A stretch of DNA of 64,000 nucleotides from Zizania palustris (Eukaryota > Streptophyta > Magnoliopsida > Poales > Poaceae). Both the position numbers and the translations under genes were made by a program. Below, piece after piece: positions 1 to 11,786 of the stretch. Within the stretch, counting starts at the first letter, position 1; each line of letters begins with the position of its first letter. The notes under the pieces are model-generated. The model saw only the letters and a program-made list of their open reading frames with translations, had not been told where the DNA came from and searched no databases. The stretch spans positions 4,898,001 to 4,962,000 of the forward strand of contig JAAALK010000283.1 of NCBI GenBank assembly GCA_019279435.1, read 5' to 3'.

Positions 1-167
1 ACTCTATCCCATCAACGAGACTCAAACTTGTCCAAATGCCCTCCCTTCTTGAGCACAAAGCACTTGCAGCCAAACGCTTGCAAGTGGCTCACCTTGAGCT
101 ATCTGCCATACCGTATCTCATATGATGTCTTACCTAGGTCAGCTCTAAGAAAAATGTGATTGGCCAG
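1..167 (-). pseudogene. Ty1/copia element C: post-integrase fragment of pol
   Basis: Read on the minus strand, this end of the window encodes the stretch that follows the integrase core in copia polyproteins, including the motif FGCKCFVLKK and the segment LDKFESR. An in-frame stop lies before the FGCKC motif, so the copy is dead. The fragment stops at 167, where gypsy element D begins, and the preceding part of the same integrase resumes at 8826. The last five bases (163-167) look like a decayed target-site duplication of the D insertion. The rest of C's pol lies left of the window. Confidence 0.8.
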
Positions 168-1282
168 TGTTGGTGTATTTTTTGGTCATACTTTGACACA
201 CGCATGGCTTGAGAGATCTTCTTAACTATAGTGAAGGTCCTACAATCTTATAAAAAAGGTTCAAGGCGTGCCAATTAGTTTGACCGTACAATTAATAAGG
301 GAACTGAGAAAATATCATTACTAGTAAAGCCGATCGACTGCCAAGTCGATGACTGTGGTGCGGATAAAACAATCGTGAGTGAATAATGCCAATCGGCCAT
401 AAGGTCGATGACCAAGGCAGAGCGACTGGGACGAATGCGCCATCGACCGATGAGATAGGCAGTTTACGCATATGGGCCGATGGGCATTCCTCGATAGTAG
501 ATAGAATATAACACTGAATTGAAAATAACCTATTTGCTTGTACTTTGATAGAAATAAATAAAACATGCCAGATAACGTGTCTATATCATCAAAATCATCA
601 CAATAACAAGATTGGACCTAACCAAGACAATAGCTAGTCACGATGAACTTAACAATACTTTGAAGTATCAGGCACACTTTATTTAGATGAACGGTATACA
701 ACATGAAGAAGATACAATAGAAAGAGATGTCAGAACTAACCGATGAGGCCTCAAACTACCACACCTAAATCACATCAATCTAAGAGATCAAACTGTTGTA
801 GCCTTATCCCTAGCCAATATACCGAGATAAACCGGCGATCGTACTATTTCAGCCGATGCCTCAAGAGATCGAATTGATGCAGCCATGAGGGCACTGACCT
901 AGTTGATACAATCATTGGGGGTGGTGGCACTCACCTTTTTGCTAGAGATCGGAACGATGCAGCCTAGCTTCGAGTGCCGAATCCCACCAGGATTAACCTT
1001 GGGAAGCCAAGGGAGGTGATGCGCCGAAGAGTTGTTTGTAGGGTTGGTTGTTCTTGATCTAACTAAGAGATACATATTTATAGTCCGGAGATTTGCCGTC
1101 TAAGAAATCTATCCTAATCAATTCTGGATAATCTTCATCTTCTCACCATCGGCTCCTTCATATCCGGTCATGTTGTAACGAACATGCTTTCTTGACTATC
1201 TTTGACCGGACATCTTTGACTTTTGTTGACCATGCGGCACCCCTGGTGGGTCCTGGACATTTACCAAATCTTGGTGTCAACA
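168..1282 (-). repeat. 3' LTR of gypsy element D
   Basis: Direct repeat of 7715-8825, diverged by scattered substitutions and small indels. Its ends TGTTGG and TGTCAACA form the usual short inverted repeat. A minus-strand TATA-like box (ACTATAAATATG) lies at about 1074-1083, which fits the minus orientation of the element. The divergence from its partner marks D as one of the older insertions here. The purine-rich primer expected just right of this LTR is poor, so the PPT is not confidently located. Confidence 0.85.
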
Positions 1283-1741
1283 CATGGACCCTAGTTTCTG
1301 AGCATCAAAGGGGTAACCAATGCTTCGAAATTATCAGTCATCATCACCCTCTGCCGTTACGTCATTTCAAATGTCTTTGCACTGTCTTTTCACATTTATC
1401 ACTGATAGCCGAAACCCTTCATCTTCCAATACTTTATACATAATGCGTCGTGCACCGGCTTTCCTTCTTCCCATTCTCTTTTTTTGGACATGAGCGACTG
1501 TGATGGATGTTGCCTGGTCTAGTGTATCTACTTTTCTTTGTGGCGGCATTAGACTAGGCTTTCCACACAATGTTGCATTGGTTTTTTTAGGCTGAAGATT
1601 TGTTCACCCGATCCTGGGCCTGCAAGCATTCATGCATTTCGAGAACCATACTCATGATTACCTTTTGCCGAATGTTGAGAGTGTTCCCACCAAATCCGTC
1701 GGGATTGGCTTGACTCGGTCGCTGAGGGGTTGCTTTTTCTC

Positions 1742-1749
1742 TATAAGTA
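1742..1749 (+). promoter_or_regulatory. TATA box of the antisense gene in D
   Basis: TATAAGTA on the plus strand, in the context CTCTATAAGTAGCC, is followed by a pyrimidine-rich stretch typical of a plant transcription start (about 1770-1800). It lies outside the LTR and points opposite to D's own LTR transcription. It suggests that the antisense unit has, or had, its own promoter. No transcript evidence is available here. Confidence 0.5.
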
Positions 1750-1769
1750 GCCGCCGACTACTTCTTCTC

Positions 1770-4166
1770 CCTTTTATGCTCTCTACACACAGTGCTTCCT
1801 CATCCTTCCAGCCTTCCTAGCCCGTTACCGTCTGCTTGTGACTGTTGCACCCATTGCTCCTTCGTTTTCCTTCTGATCATCATGAATCTACCCCACCGAC
1901 CACCCGTTGATGCCTATCCTTAGGCGAGGCGACCAGTTGTCGGCCAGGGGCAAGGATGTCCACTGATATCTTGGCCCGATGGCTCAAAGCCTTTTATTGT
2001 GGGCTTTGTTAGCAACTGCGTAGTGTGGTATGCCTATGAGTCCTTGGCCGATTATGAATACCAAGCTCAGCAATCATTGGCCGATGTGTCTACAAATCCA
2101 GAGAGCAAGGTCATCTTCCTTGCTTGCATTTCTCCTTGCCATCTTCCGATCAATTTTACGGTAGGCCCCACACGTAAGCCGTCTTATGAGTTCTATCATC
2201 TGACGGTCTACGCCCGACATCTTGGCTTTGGTCAGCTGCTAATCGATCTCTTCTTCATCGGCTAGATCCAGGTTCATGGTGAAGTAGCCAAATCCTTGGA
2301 GTTCAATCAACTCTTTTCTATGACTGATTCAATCTCCCTTGGATACTTCCCTTCCTAGGCCACATGTATGGTGGTGTCGATCCCCTACAAAAAATGGTGG
2401 TCCAAAGAGAGCCAACACATCTTCAACCATCATTCCAAGCACTTTTGTCTTTCATTGGATCTAGCCTTTACCGACATCGACCCTGAGGTTTGTCTTGACT
2501 CTTGTAGCTTAGCTTGTTCTTTTGATTTTCGTCCTCGTATCCTAACTCCCTTTCCTTTGTAGGAGGATGATATCAATGCCCCATTGATGAACCAAACTGG
2601 TAGGCTAATACGATATTGGCTGATAACGGCCAATACCAACTTGGGTAGCGTGGAAAATACTCCGTCAGAGTGGCTTGCCAAGAGGTGAGCTAAGATCCTA
2701 GCGTGTAAGCGCAAAGCATCGGATGTGATGGCGCGCCGCTCCACTAGGGTTTGCACCACCTAGGTAATCTTTCTGATTCCTATTTTGTCATACCTGGATA
2801 ACTCTCATCTTTCCTTCGTGACGCCATATGCTTCTCTGGTTGTGCGGATTCCCATCCTCGCCGATGCATCTTCATTGGCTCAGGTGTGTATACATCTCGC
2901 ACTGCATGTACTTACTCTGCGCCCCTAATACTTGACATTTTCCTTTTAGCCTTCTTCTCCTCTTGTCGCTATGTCTCCTCACGTAGTGTTCAACCAACTA
3001 GCGAATGACCCAGCTAACGCTCAACCGGCTCGAACTGTCGGAGATGCTACTTTGGAGTCTATTGTTGGGGCCGATATTATAGGGGTTGTCGCTATTGACC
3101 CTGGCATGTCAGCCGATGCTGCTGCCGTAGTCGCATCAGTTGGGGCCGACACACCGGAAGGTGGGCCAGTGGTCGTCAATACCGACACTGAGGTTCCTCC
3201 TACTGTCGGCTCTCATCAGGTACTTTTTGTTTCGTCTTCTTATCGCTTTCCTTGTAACTTACATCGACCTTGAATGAAGCCGATGCCGGACATCACTGGC
3301 TCATCCGCCCCCTAGGGCAGTCTTGAAGCGGAAGGTTCTCATACACTTCTGGTGGCTTCAGCGTAGGATGATGCCGCTGCTTCTTCTACTGATAGTGCCC
3401 CATAGTCGGCCACCCCTACCAGACCTGCTGACGTAAGCACTTTCGTACTTATTATCATGACGTAGTTGCCTCTTGTTTAACTCTTTTCTTTCTTCAGTCA
3501 TTCGCCTAGAAACACCCCTTCGATGTTAGTCCTTTTCTTTTGGCAGCTGAGGAGGTCATGAATGCTCCTACATCGGCTATGACCCAACTTCCCCTGGAAG
3601 TAAAGGAGGTGTTATTGGACCCGCTGCATCGTCTTGAGGACCCGGTGGAGGTCCTAGTCAATGACTCGGGGCCGATAAGGGGGCATCTCAATGAAATCCT
3701 AAACTTGCTTCCCCTAGAGTTTGCTGACATCCTTTCACCGGCCGCATACCTGGAGTTCCATCGGCCAAACGTGTGTCGGGCGTTGAAACAGATGGCCGAC
3801 CGAGCCAGTTATGCATCACAATAGGAGGCGATCGAAGTAAATGTTGTAGCAGCGGTGACCGAGAGCACCCTTCTCAATCATACCGCAAGAACTAGACCAA
3901 TTTCGTACGGAGGAGGCTGATCTAGCCTCCAGATTGGATTTAGTATGGGCGAGAATCACCACGAAGGAAAACGCCCTGGCCTCCCTTCTAGACCGGATCG
4001 AGGCCCAAAGACGCTGACTCACTAGTGTCATCCACCTTGCGCAGCATTGGTGTCGTGCCCTTTGAGATGTCCCCAACTCCGATGTCGAAGACTGCACTAT
4101 TCTTCGGAGCATTGACGTGATCCAGTTGCAGGTGATTGAAGGCATCTGTCATGCTCTGTATTGATA
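1770..4166 (+). pseudogene. Decayed intron-containing antisense gene in D (plant-mobile-domain-like)
   Basis: This plus-strand unit lies between D's protease remnant and its 3' LTR, antisense to the element. Coding-like pieces are separated by short introns with GT-AG ends at about 2488-2562, 2884-2949, 3220-3279 and 3433-3497. The second piece contains a YKKWWSKE-type segment reminiscent of plant mobile domain proteins. The 2950-3219 piece is Ala/Val/Asp-rich low complexity. The 3540-3824 piece is a helical region (LNLLPLEFADILSP and on) that resembles exon 3 of the gene at 48354-52002 in position and composition. The last piece, to about 4166, reads as a coiled coil in one frame with in-frame stops. 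Several stops and frame changes mean it is no longer translatable. The first-exon boundary and the family assignment are uncertain. Confidence 0.55.
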
Positions 4167-4229
4167 TCTCCTTGTAATTGCGTCTGATGTAAACATTATA
4201 TTTTTGCAATATATTATCATCGACTCCAT

Positions 4230-5390
4230 GGCTTGATGTTGAGATTTTTGTGTTGTCTAAGGGTGATGCCTTTGCATCGACCATCTTGAGGCGATACCAT
4301 TGGCATTGACTGTTTTGCATGTAGATCTTTATGCTTCGTCCGAACGATCGAAAAATATTTCCTTAAATACTTCTTGTTTGGCCTCTTCCCATATCTCTGA
4401 CATAGTCTCCTTCAATCCATTTTTGTTTCATCGGGGAATTTGGGTACTCACGAAGGTTAGCCTTAGTCTGTCACCAAGTCTGAGTTTTTACTCTCGTAGT
4501 TCATTGGTTATGATGAAGCCTTGACCTAGTCCAACCTTCGTTTTGTCGACGTCATCTTTACAGGGTGAGATTAGGTTGCTCTTCATTGATCGGGTTGACC
4601 CCATCATCTGATACTTTGAGAAAGTTGCTATCCCAAACCTTCCTTGATAAACAGACAACATCCTCCATTTCCCATACCGATAAATCATCCGTAGCTATCT
4701 TAACCGATTTATCATTGGGGATGACTTCCACTTGATCGCTGACCCACTATATGAGGCTCTAATGCATTGTCAATGGGACGCAACAATTCGTGTGTATCCA
4801 GTCGCGCCCCTGCAACAGACCATAAGATCCTTTTCCCTCTATGATGAAAAAGGTAGTCGACACAGTCTTTCTTACACCTACTAGTTATGCGTTTAGCACT
4901 CCTATTGTGTCTGACGAGTTGCCACCGAAGTCCCTTAATACCATATTAGTTATGATGAGGTCCTCCAACGTTTCCCCAATTTACGGAAGGTAGAGTAAGG
5001 CATCAAGTTAACAGTTACCCCTCCGTCTATCATCATGTTAGACATCGGCTTTCCGTTGACCAGACCTTTTATATAGAGTGGTCTAAGGTGCCGATACCCA
5101 GGGTCATCCGGCTTGTCAAAAACTTCTAGCTGCAGAGCCAACATTAGTTGTGCCATTGTATCGGCTTGTTCTGCATCATCTTCCAAGATGGCTTGATACT
5201 CTGTGGGGAGGGGGAAACCATGTTTACCCCGACGTCCTTCTTATCCTCATGATCGTCCTCATCTTTCACTCACCATTCACTTTTGATCCTGTGGGGCCAA
5301 TTAGCTTCCTCGCCGCACCCTTGTGCCTTCAGTTCTCTTTGCCACAGACATCACACTCTTCTCTTTTGGTTCCTTGTGAAGATCCTGGAG
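4230..5390 (-). pseudogene. Gypsy D protease domain, end of truncated pol
   Basis: The minus strand encodes a retropepsin-like segment. At about 4950-5186 a run reading LVNGKPMSNMMIDGG, then NLMPYSTF, carries the catalytic Asp in the D-G-G context (D-[ST]-G is usual). Downstream, across frame changes, it continues to about 4680 as the region seen in plant gypsy proteases before RT (GKGSYGLLQGRDWIH-type). Several stops interrupt it. The pol reading then fades by about 4230 with no RT, RNase H or integrase, so the catalytic core was lost before or after insertion. This supports D as a gag-protease derivative that needed a helper element. Confidence 0.7.
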
Positions 5391-7671
5391 GGTCACCATT
5401 GCGACTTCCTTGATGCGATATTGTCCGATTGGCTGATTTCCTCTGAATTTACGGGGTTGTGACTCTCAAGTATAGAGACCCTTGGTGCTAGCCTTTGATG
5501 AGCGCCTTTATTCTCCTGATCGTGTGGCTCTGACACGCCATGTTGTAGCCAATGATCTTCTTGTCGTATGTCTCTAAGGCTGCATCTGGGGCAATCGGCC
5601 ATTGAAGGTAGATGTAGTCCTTCGTTCCAACAGAACTTGAAGAACTCACAATTCCAATGGGGATTGAATCGTGAGTAATCGTGAGCATCCTTGCTATTTG
5701 TCCTTTCCTTTGATTTTCTTTCGTACTTCCCGATGAGGTATGAGGAAGTGACGCTACTGCTGGCTCGCCCATTCTTCTTCGCATGCCGATCGTCAGCATG
5801 GTGCGTGTGCACCATGTTGCCTAGGAATTGATATCCGTCGATGTTCATCGACTTCTTCCCATCGTCAAACTTGATTCGGCCTTGCTCTATGACCGATTAG
5901 ATCTGTTGCCTTAATACTTTGCATTCATTACTGTGGTGTGATGGGGAGTTGTGCCACTTACAGTATTTCCTCTTTTTCAGCACATCGGTAGGTGGTATCA
6001 CATGGCCAGGTGATAGGTGAATCTGCTTTTCTTTGATCAATAGGTCAAATATCTTACTGGCCTTATTGACGTCGAAGTCGTACTTCTCCTCTTTATCGGC
6101 CAATTTCACCCAATGGCATGCAACCTGTTTCTTGTTCCTTGACCATTCAACCAAACTGACCTCTACATCATAATCATTACCCTCGTCGGAGTCCGAATAG
6201 TAGGCATGAGTATATGCCACCTTTTTCTGATACCTATCTTTCCTTGCTTCTTGGAATCATCTCTCGTGTGCCGATACCCTTTGCACCAGTTATGAGAGGC
6301 TCTCGAACTCATGTGATAAAAATGTCTCCATAATTAGGTTCAAGAGTCCTTGAATTGTCAACTCTACCAACTGGGTGTCACTAAGGCTCAAGCTATAGCA
6401 TCTACTCCGTATGTCCTAGAACCTCTGAACGTAATCTTGTACCGACTCATCCATCCTCTGCCTCACAGCTGCCAAGTCGGTGAGATTCATCTCATTAATG
6501 CCGACGAAGAAATATTTGTGAAACTTGTTCTCTAAATCCGTCCATCCTTTGATGGAATCCGCCATCAGCGAAGAAAACCACGTGAAGGCCGATCCTGATA
6601 GAGAAAGCGGGAAGAATAGAACCCTTAGCGCTTCATCGGACGATGCCTCCCCACACTGGGCAAGGAAACAACTGATATGCTCAATCGTGGAGACCGAGTC
6701 TTGTACCGAGAACTTGGTGAAGTCGGGTACCTTGTATCGGCCCGTCAGTGGTACTCGATCAAACCATTCTGAGTACTATCGCTGATACATGTACGTCTGT
6801 TCTTGGGATTCAATCCAAATTGGTCTCGAATAACTTCCGTTATCCGATTCACCATGTCATCTTCCTGTTGTCTCGGCATAGGGTGTCGATCAGGAATTGG
6901 GACCTATTGATATTGGTCTAGCGGAGCAGCATTATGCCTATATTTCCCTTCATCACCGTATGGCGGTGCTCCATAGTATGCAGTCCGATGATACCCCGGA
7001 GGAATACCATCGGGTGCCCCCCTTGGTGGAACAATGTCCGGCAGTACGTTCCTTGCGAAGACGTATGTCACCTGAGGCATCTCTTGTCTTGGTAGTCTTG
7101 GGTCAAATGATGGAAGTGGCATCGTCGCACCCCTTTCGAGGCCATATGGTGTGCTCTACAGTGAACTTTGTGCAGGAGTTAGCTGATGAGTCATCTTGTT
7201 TCCTTCATGGCCGAACGAGGTGCCCAGCTTCTCTAGCCTCATCAGCCCTTATGGCTATGGTGCCATCCAAGTATGTTGTGGATTCTACAATAATCTTGTT
7301 TGGCTGTCAGGGAGGTACGTTGGATCTTGTGGTGGCTCGTGGGCTATAGTGCCATCAATAGTCTTCTTGATCAACCCGCAGAGGGTGTTGACCAATATTC
7401 TAGATTGATTTACTAGCGTGTGATGAATTTCCTAATCAATGATCTCTTGGAGACTAGCCTGAGGGCTTTCCATTGGCTGGCTGGCTTCTATAGCCAATGG
7501 CGGTCTGGGTAATGGATCCCCTTGGATGGCACTCGATCGAGTCATGCCGTAAGATTGCAGAGAAAACTTCTGGAAATCATCTACGTGCCTTTGCAGTTAC
7601 GCCCTCTACTCTTCACTTAGTGTTTCGAGAGTGATCTGGATGATATTGTCATTGTCGATCTCGCCTGCCAT
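5391..7671 (-). pseudogene. Gypsy D gag (capsid and zinc-knuckle region), degenerate
   Basis: A likely start codon is on the minus strand at 7671 (reading MAGEIDNDN), only about 40 bases inside the 5' LTR. The region at about 6900-7120 is Pro/Tyr-rich. The Retrotrans_gag capsid core is recognisable at about 6350-6760, with the sequence around FFPLSLSGSAFTWF split between frames. At about 5900-5960 a zinc-finger-like C-x2-H...H-x3-C motif reads YCKWHNSPSHHSNEC, the form common in plant gypsy gag. Multiple stops and frameshifts show that it is dead. The primer binding site between the LTR and this start is not a standard Met or Asp type that I recognise. Confidence 0.75.
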
Positions 7672-7714
7672 GGCTGAGTTGCTGAAGTGGTTCTACCGGA
7701 TGTGTCAAAAAGCG

Positions 7715-8825
7715 TGTTGGTGCCTTTTTTGGTCACACTTTGCACACGCGTGGCCTGGGCGATCTACTTAACTCCAGTGCAAGTCCTACAATCTTAGAAA
7801 AAGGGTTAAAGGCATGCCAATCAGTTTGACCCTACAACTGATAAGAGAACAGAGAAAATATCATTAGTAGCAAAGTCGATTGGCTGCCAAGCTGATGACT
7901 GTGGTGAAAAAAACAATTGTGAGCGAATAATGCCAATCGACCATAAGTCCGATGACCAAGGCAGAGCGACCGAGACGAATGCGCCATCGGCCGATGAGAT
8001 AGGCAGTTTACTCATATGGGCTGATGAGCATTCCTCGATAATGATTAGAATATAACGCTGAATTGAAAAGAAACTATCAGCTTCTACTCTAATAGAAATA
8101 AAAATTACATGCTAGATAACATGTACGTAGCATCTGAATCGTCACAATAACAAGATTTGACCTAACCAAGACAATATCTAGTCACGATGAACATAACAAT
8201 ACTTCAAAGTATCAATCACGCTTTATTTAGATGAACAATATACAACATGAAGAAGATACAATAGAAAGAGATGTCAAACCTAATCGATGAAGCCTCAAAC
8301 TACCACACCTAAATCACATCAATCTAAGAGATAAAACTGATGCAGCCTTAGACCTAGCCAATTCACCGAGATAAGCCGACGATCATACTGTTTTAGTCGA
8401 TTGCTCAAGAGATCAAATTGATGTAGCTGTGAGTACACTGACCTAGTCAATACGATCGTCGGGGGTGGCGGGACTGACCTCTTTGCTAGAGATTGAAATA
8501 ATGCAGCCTAGCTCCGAGTGCCGAATCCCACTGGGATTAACCTTGGGAAGCCAATGGTGGCAATGTGCCGAAGAGTTGTTTATAGGGTTGGTTGTTGTTG
8601 ACCTAACTAAGGGATACATTTTACAGTGTGAAGACTTGCCGTCTATGCATTCTATCCTAGACGATTCTGGATAATCTTCATCTTCTCACCATCGGCTCCT
8701 TCATATCCGGTCATGTTTTAACAAATAGGCTTCTTTGACCATCTTTGACCGGACCTCATTGATTTCTGTTTACCATGCAGCACCCCTGGTGGGTCCTGGA
8801 CATTTACCAAATCTTAGCGTCAATA
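7715..8825 (-). repeat. 5' LTR of gypsy element D
   Basis: Partner of 168-1282 and the LTR next to gag. It starts TGTTGG and ends TCAATA, where the terminal CA has mutated to TA. Immediately after it (8826) the integrase of copia C resumes. Its unit resembles the left copy across the whole length, including the AGATACAATAGAAAGAGATG-type stretch near 8243. Confidence 0.85.
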
Positions 8826-10143
8826 GACAAATAGCAAGTTGTGTTCCTAGCTTCAGCCCCAAAACGCCTAGGAGTCCTATGCTCATCGAGCATCGTGCTA
8901 GCCATCTCAAGCAACGTGCGATTCTTTCGTTCCACAATTTCATTCTATGCAGGAGTGTAAGGGGCATAAAATTGGTGCTCAAGACCCTGATCACTGCAAA
9001 AACTGTCGAACTAAGAATTCTTGCATTCAGAACCATTGTCAGAGTGAATTGCTCGCATCCGACCATTGTTCTCATTCTTCAACTTCAGGATCATGTCATG
9101 AACAAACTAGAAAGCCTCATCTTTATACTCCAGAAAGAAAACCCACCTTTCCAACCAAAGCAACATTCTTTAATGAGAAATGCACAGAAATTTGAATCAA
9201 ACCAAAACCGATTACCTTCCCTTGACCATTATTCCTGAAGGTGATGTATTCCTTGGAGCTTAGGGAACTGAGGCTAGAGAACCATCTACGATGTCCCATC
9301 ATGTGGTAAGAGCACCCTGACTCCATGATCCATATGTCCTCAAGCCTCAATCCTGCAAAATCAATGGTCATAAGAGGGAGCAAATGGTCCAACACAAGGT
9401 TTAGGAAAAGAGTTAAACTAGTGTTGATCCATGTTCTCAAAGGAAGGAAAGTAGAACGGTGTGTAAAACTCAGGACCAAAACACGACTCAAAACGTGGTC
9501 CTCTGAACTACTCAAAGTCATGGCCACAAGGTCTAAAGCTATATCAAGAATGACCTAGAACTATGCCTGGGCGGAAACCATCCTCCAGAGCACGGGCATG
9601 AAAGCCGTCTCCCTTACCACCACCTACACGACGTGCCCTGGCATCTCGCCACTCACCGTGTCGAGGAACTCTTTGTTTACCACCCTGTTGATAGAACTGC
9701 TCCTGCCCACCTTGAGATCTCTCAGCTCTCTGAACCTGCTTCCTCCTAAAGAAAAACTCCTCAAGATGCCCAAATCTTTAACGAAACTTACAATGATTGG
9801 TTATCTTCTTGGGATGTGGTTGAGTCTTGGGTTTCTTGGGCTTGGTGTTGTTTAGTGATGGCTTTTTGGTGAGAGAGGGTCCTGGAAGAGAGTTGAGAGA
9901 GGTAAGAAGGTATTTGCGTTTGGGTATCCAGATAGGCTTCTTGGGTGGAGCTTTAGGTTGTTCTTGGAACACCCTATCCTTGGGCTAACTTGCCTAAAAG
10001 GACTTAGTGGAGTGGGTCTTGGGATATCTCTCCTTTAGGATATCTTAATCTACTCAACTGCCCTACTGAGAGCGCTCTCAAAATCAGATATGGCGTAGGT
10101 GTAACCTACTTGATGAGCATGGGGACGTACGAAAGGATGGCCT
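8826..10143 (-). pseudogene. Ty1/copia element C: gag end, protease and integrase
   Basis: On the minus strand, in element order: a basic Pro/Lys-rich gag tail (about 9778-9972) followed by a degenerate second zinc-knuckle region; the protease with WIMESGCSYHM at about 9310-9340 (the active-site D of D-S-G is replaced by E); the ALV-type protease end near 9130-9160; and, close to 8826, the integrase segment covering the R-x-P-x-x-FWAEA-type region. The integrase reading is interrupted by D and continues at 167. The missing protease Asp and the frame changes make this an inactive copy. The gag start lies beyond 10143, where LTR H has cut in. Confidence 0.75.
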
Positions 10144-11744
10144 TGTTGACACCCAAATTTGGTACCAATTTGGAGTAGAACAAGTGCTAGCCATGTTTGG
10201 AAAAAATTGGAAATACTGTGCGTAGGACGGTCCGACCTTTGCTACATGGCTAGTCCAACCTTAGTGGTGTCACCGATCCGACCAGCATATATGGCCAATC
10301 CGACCTCCCATGTAACACCGGTTCGACCGTCCATGTATGGTCGGTCCAAAATTTCAGGATTTTCCAGCTCTCTGAGTCTGAGTTAGTTACAACTAAATCT
10401 CATGTTTTCTCGGAAAAACTCGAGATATTTCGTATCTAAATCAATCTCTAACCACTTTAGGACGTGGATAACTTCCAACTCTTACAAGACCAACCCCTAT
10501 ATAAAGGGCCAAGGCCGATTCAAGCCAACCCCCCTGGCGGCACTACATTGAATCGTTCTTTTCATTTTCAATCTACTATTTCCTCTCTACTTTTGCCCTA
10601 GCATTATTTTCCTTGCTCTAGTATTTACTCTAGCAGTAGCCCTTTGTCAATTTGATCATCAAATTGTTCGTACTTCACCACGTTATTGCAAATTCTTTGT
10701 GGGTTTGATCCGAAAACCTTCTGTTTCACCCCATATGAGTTTCTATCGTTTTTATCTGTTTTTACTGGTGATTCGGTCCCTAGGCCGAATTACCACCTAC
10801 TTTTGGTGTTTTGCAGGAACCAAGGTGTTCATCTACATCTCCAAGGTCCTCCTGCATCGACTTGAGTCATCATCGTCCGTGCCGGTAAGCTAGGGTGTCC
10901 TCTGCCCTAGCCGTCGGTCTGACCGGCCAAGTCCCGCCAGTCTGACCGAGCTGTGTCGGCAACGACTAGTCCAAACAATGAGGCGCCGTTGGTCTTACCA
11001 CCCATACTCTGATAGTAGGGCCACCTACACCCAGTACGACCCATCTGCATTCAGTGCGACCGTTCGGGCGTCGTCGGTCTGACCGCCCACGCTCTGCCGG
11101 TCCAACCATCCACGCGCCGTAGGCCCCCTTTGCATCAGGTGCCGGAGACCCGTCGATCGCCCCTTCACATAACACATCGAAGGCCTCCAGCATCCAAGCC
11201 CCTCGCACCCCTTCGGTTCGACCGACAACCCGACGCCGGTCTGACCGATCGTGTGCGGAGGCTTCGGGTCGCCTTTGCTCCACGTGCCAGATCTCCTCGC
11301 ATGACCCTCGGTCTAACCGGAGGCTTGCCATCGGTCTGACCGACCGGAGCACTGGAGAGCCCCCTCGTGTAGGACTACCTCGCAATACTCCCCGGGATCG
11401 CCTTAGGTGAACCCTTTGCACTGCCGGTCCAACTAGCGGCATAGTGTCGGTCTGACCGGCCCGCATAGGCTGGTCTGACCACTGTGATTACTTAAGTACA
11501 ACCGGCCTTGGTTTGGCCGGTTGCTTGCTTTTTCACACACTTTGGCCAATTGGGTCTTACCCCAAGGTTTGATCTGGTTGCCCGGCGACTCCATTTTTCC
11601 CTTACCACTTTTTTAAGGGTCGTCGGAATGCGACGTTGGCGTCATGTTACGCTTAGGGGTTTACCTCTAAGTATCCACATGCTTTTGGATCGCCGAATCG
11701 GCGTCTGTGTGTTTGGTGCTTTGTCGTCAGATTTTAGCATCAAC
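10144..11744 (+). repeat. LTR H, plus strand, rich in a GGTCTGACCGG-type motif
   Basis: The segment starts TGTTGA and ends TCAACA, a perfect 6-bp terminal inverted repeat. It contains a plus-strand TATA box (CTATATAAAG at about 10498) some 350 bases from its start. Clusters of the near-palindrome GGTCTGACCG and variants (GGTCCGACC, GGTCCAACC) occur at 10200-10360 and 10910-11500. The same motif and a similar post-TATA sequence (AAGGCCGATTCAAG) recur in LTR F at the right end of the window, so the two are related LTRs. The flanks GGCCT and TGCTC do not match, so it is probably a 5' LTR whose interior is filled by element E rather than a solo LTR. The other end of H is outside the window. Confidence 0.6.
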
Positions 11745-11786
11745 ATGCTCGATCTTCCGATAGGTACAATTGGGGCGATGAGTGGA
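11745..11786. other. Short interval between LTR H and element E
   Basis: These 42 bases separate the apparent end of LTR H from the start of E's LTR. If H is a 5' LTR, this should contain its primer binding site, but I see no match to the common Met-, Asp- or Lys-type sites. The last five bases (GTGGA) are the candidate left target-site duplication for E, which cannot be verified because E's other end is outside the window. Confidence 0.4.

Larger units (their letters stand above)
168..8825 (-). mobile_element. Non-autonomous Ty3/gypsy element D (gag-protease plus antisense gene)
   Basis: Two direct repeats of about 1.1 kb (168-1282 and 7715-8825) bound an internal region of about 6.4 kb. 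Both start TGTTGG and end in TCAACA or the mutated TCAATA. Gag and protease read on the minus strand, so the right LTR is the 5' LTR. I find no reverse transcriptase, RNase H or integrase. Instead, the part next to the 3' LTR holds a gene-like unit on the opposite (plus) strand with several GT-AG introns. Flanks GCCAG and GACAA agree at three of five positions, as expected for an old target-site duplication. D sits inside the integrase of copia C. The gag type and the antisense gene suggest the Tat lineage, but without RT this is inference. Confidence 0.82.

Noticed and set aside
3523..3539. A further intron in the D antisense gene (GTTAG...GGCAG)
   Set aside because: Would be under 25 bases, too short for a plant intron; more likely a small indel.
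3506..3730. Minus-strand frames at 3506-4320 as continuation of D pol
   Set aside because: Do not resemble RT, RNase H or integrase; they are shadows of the plus-strand antisense gene.
10966..11466. 166-aa Arg-rich frame in LTR H
   Set aside because: Lies over the GGTCTGACCG motif cluster, which reads open in several frames; not a protein family.
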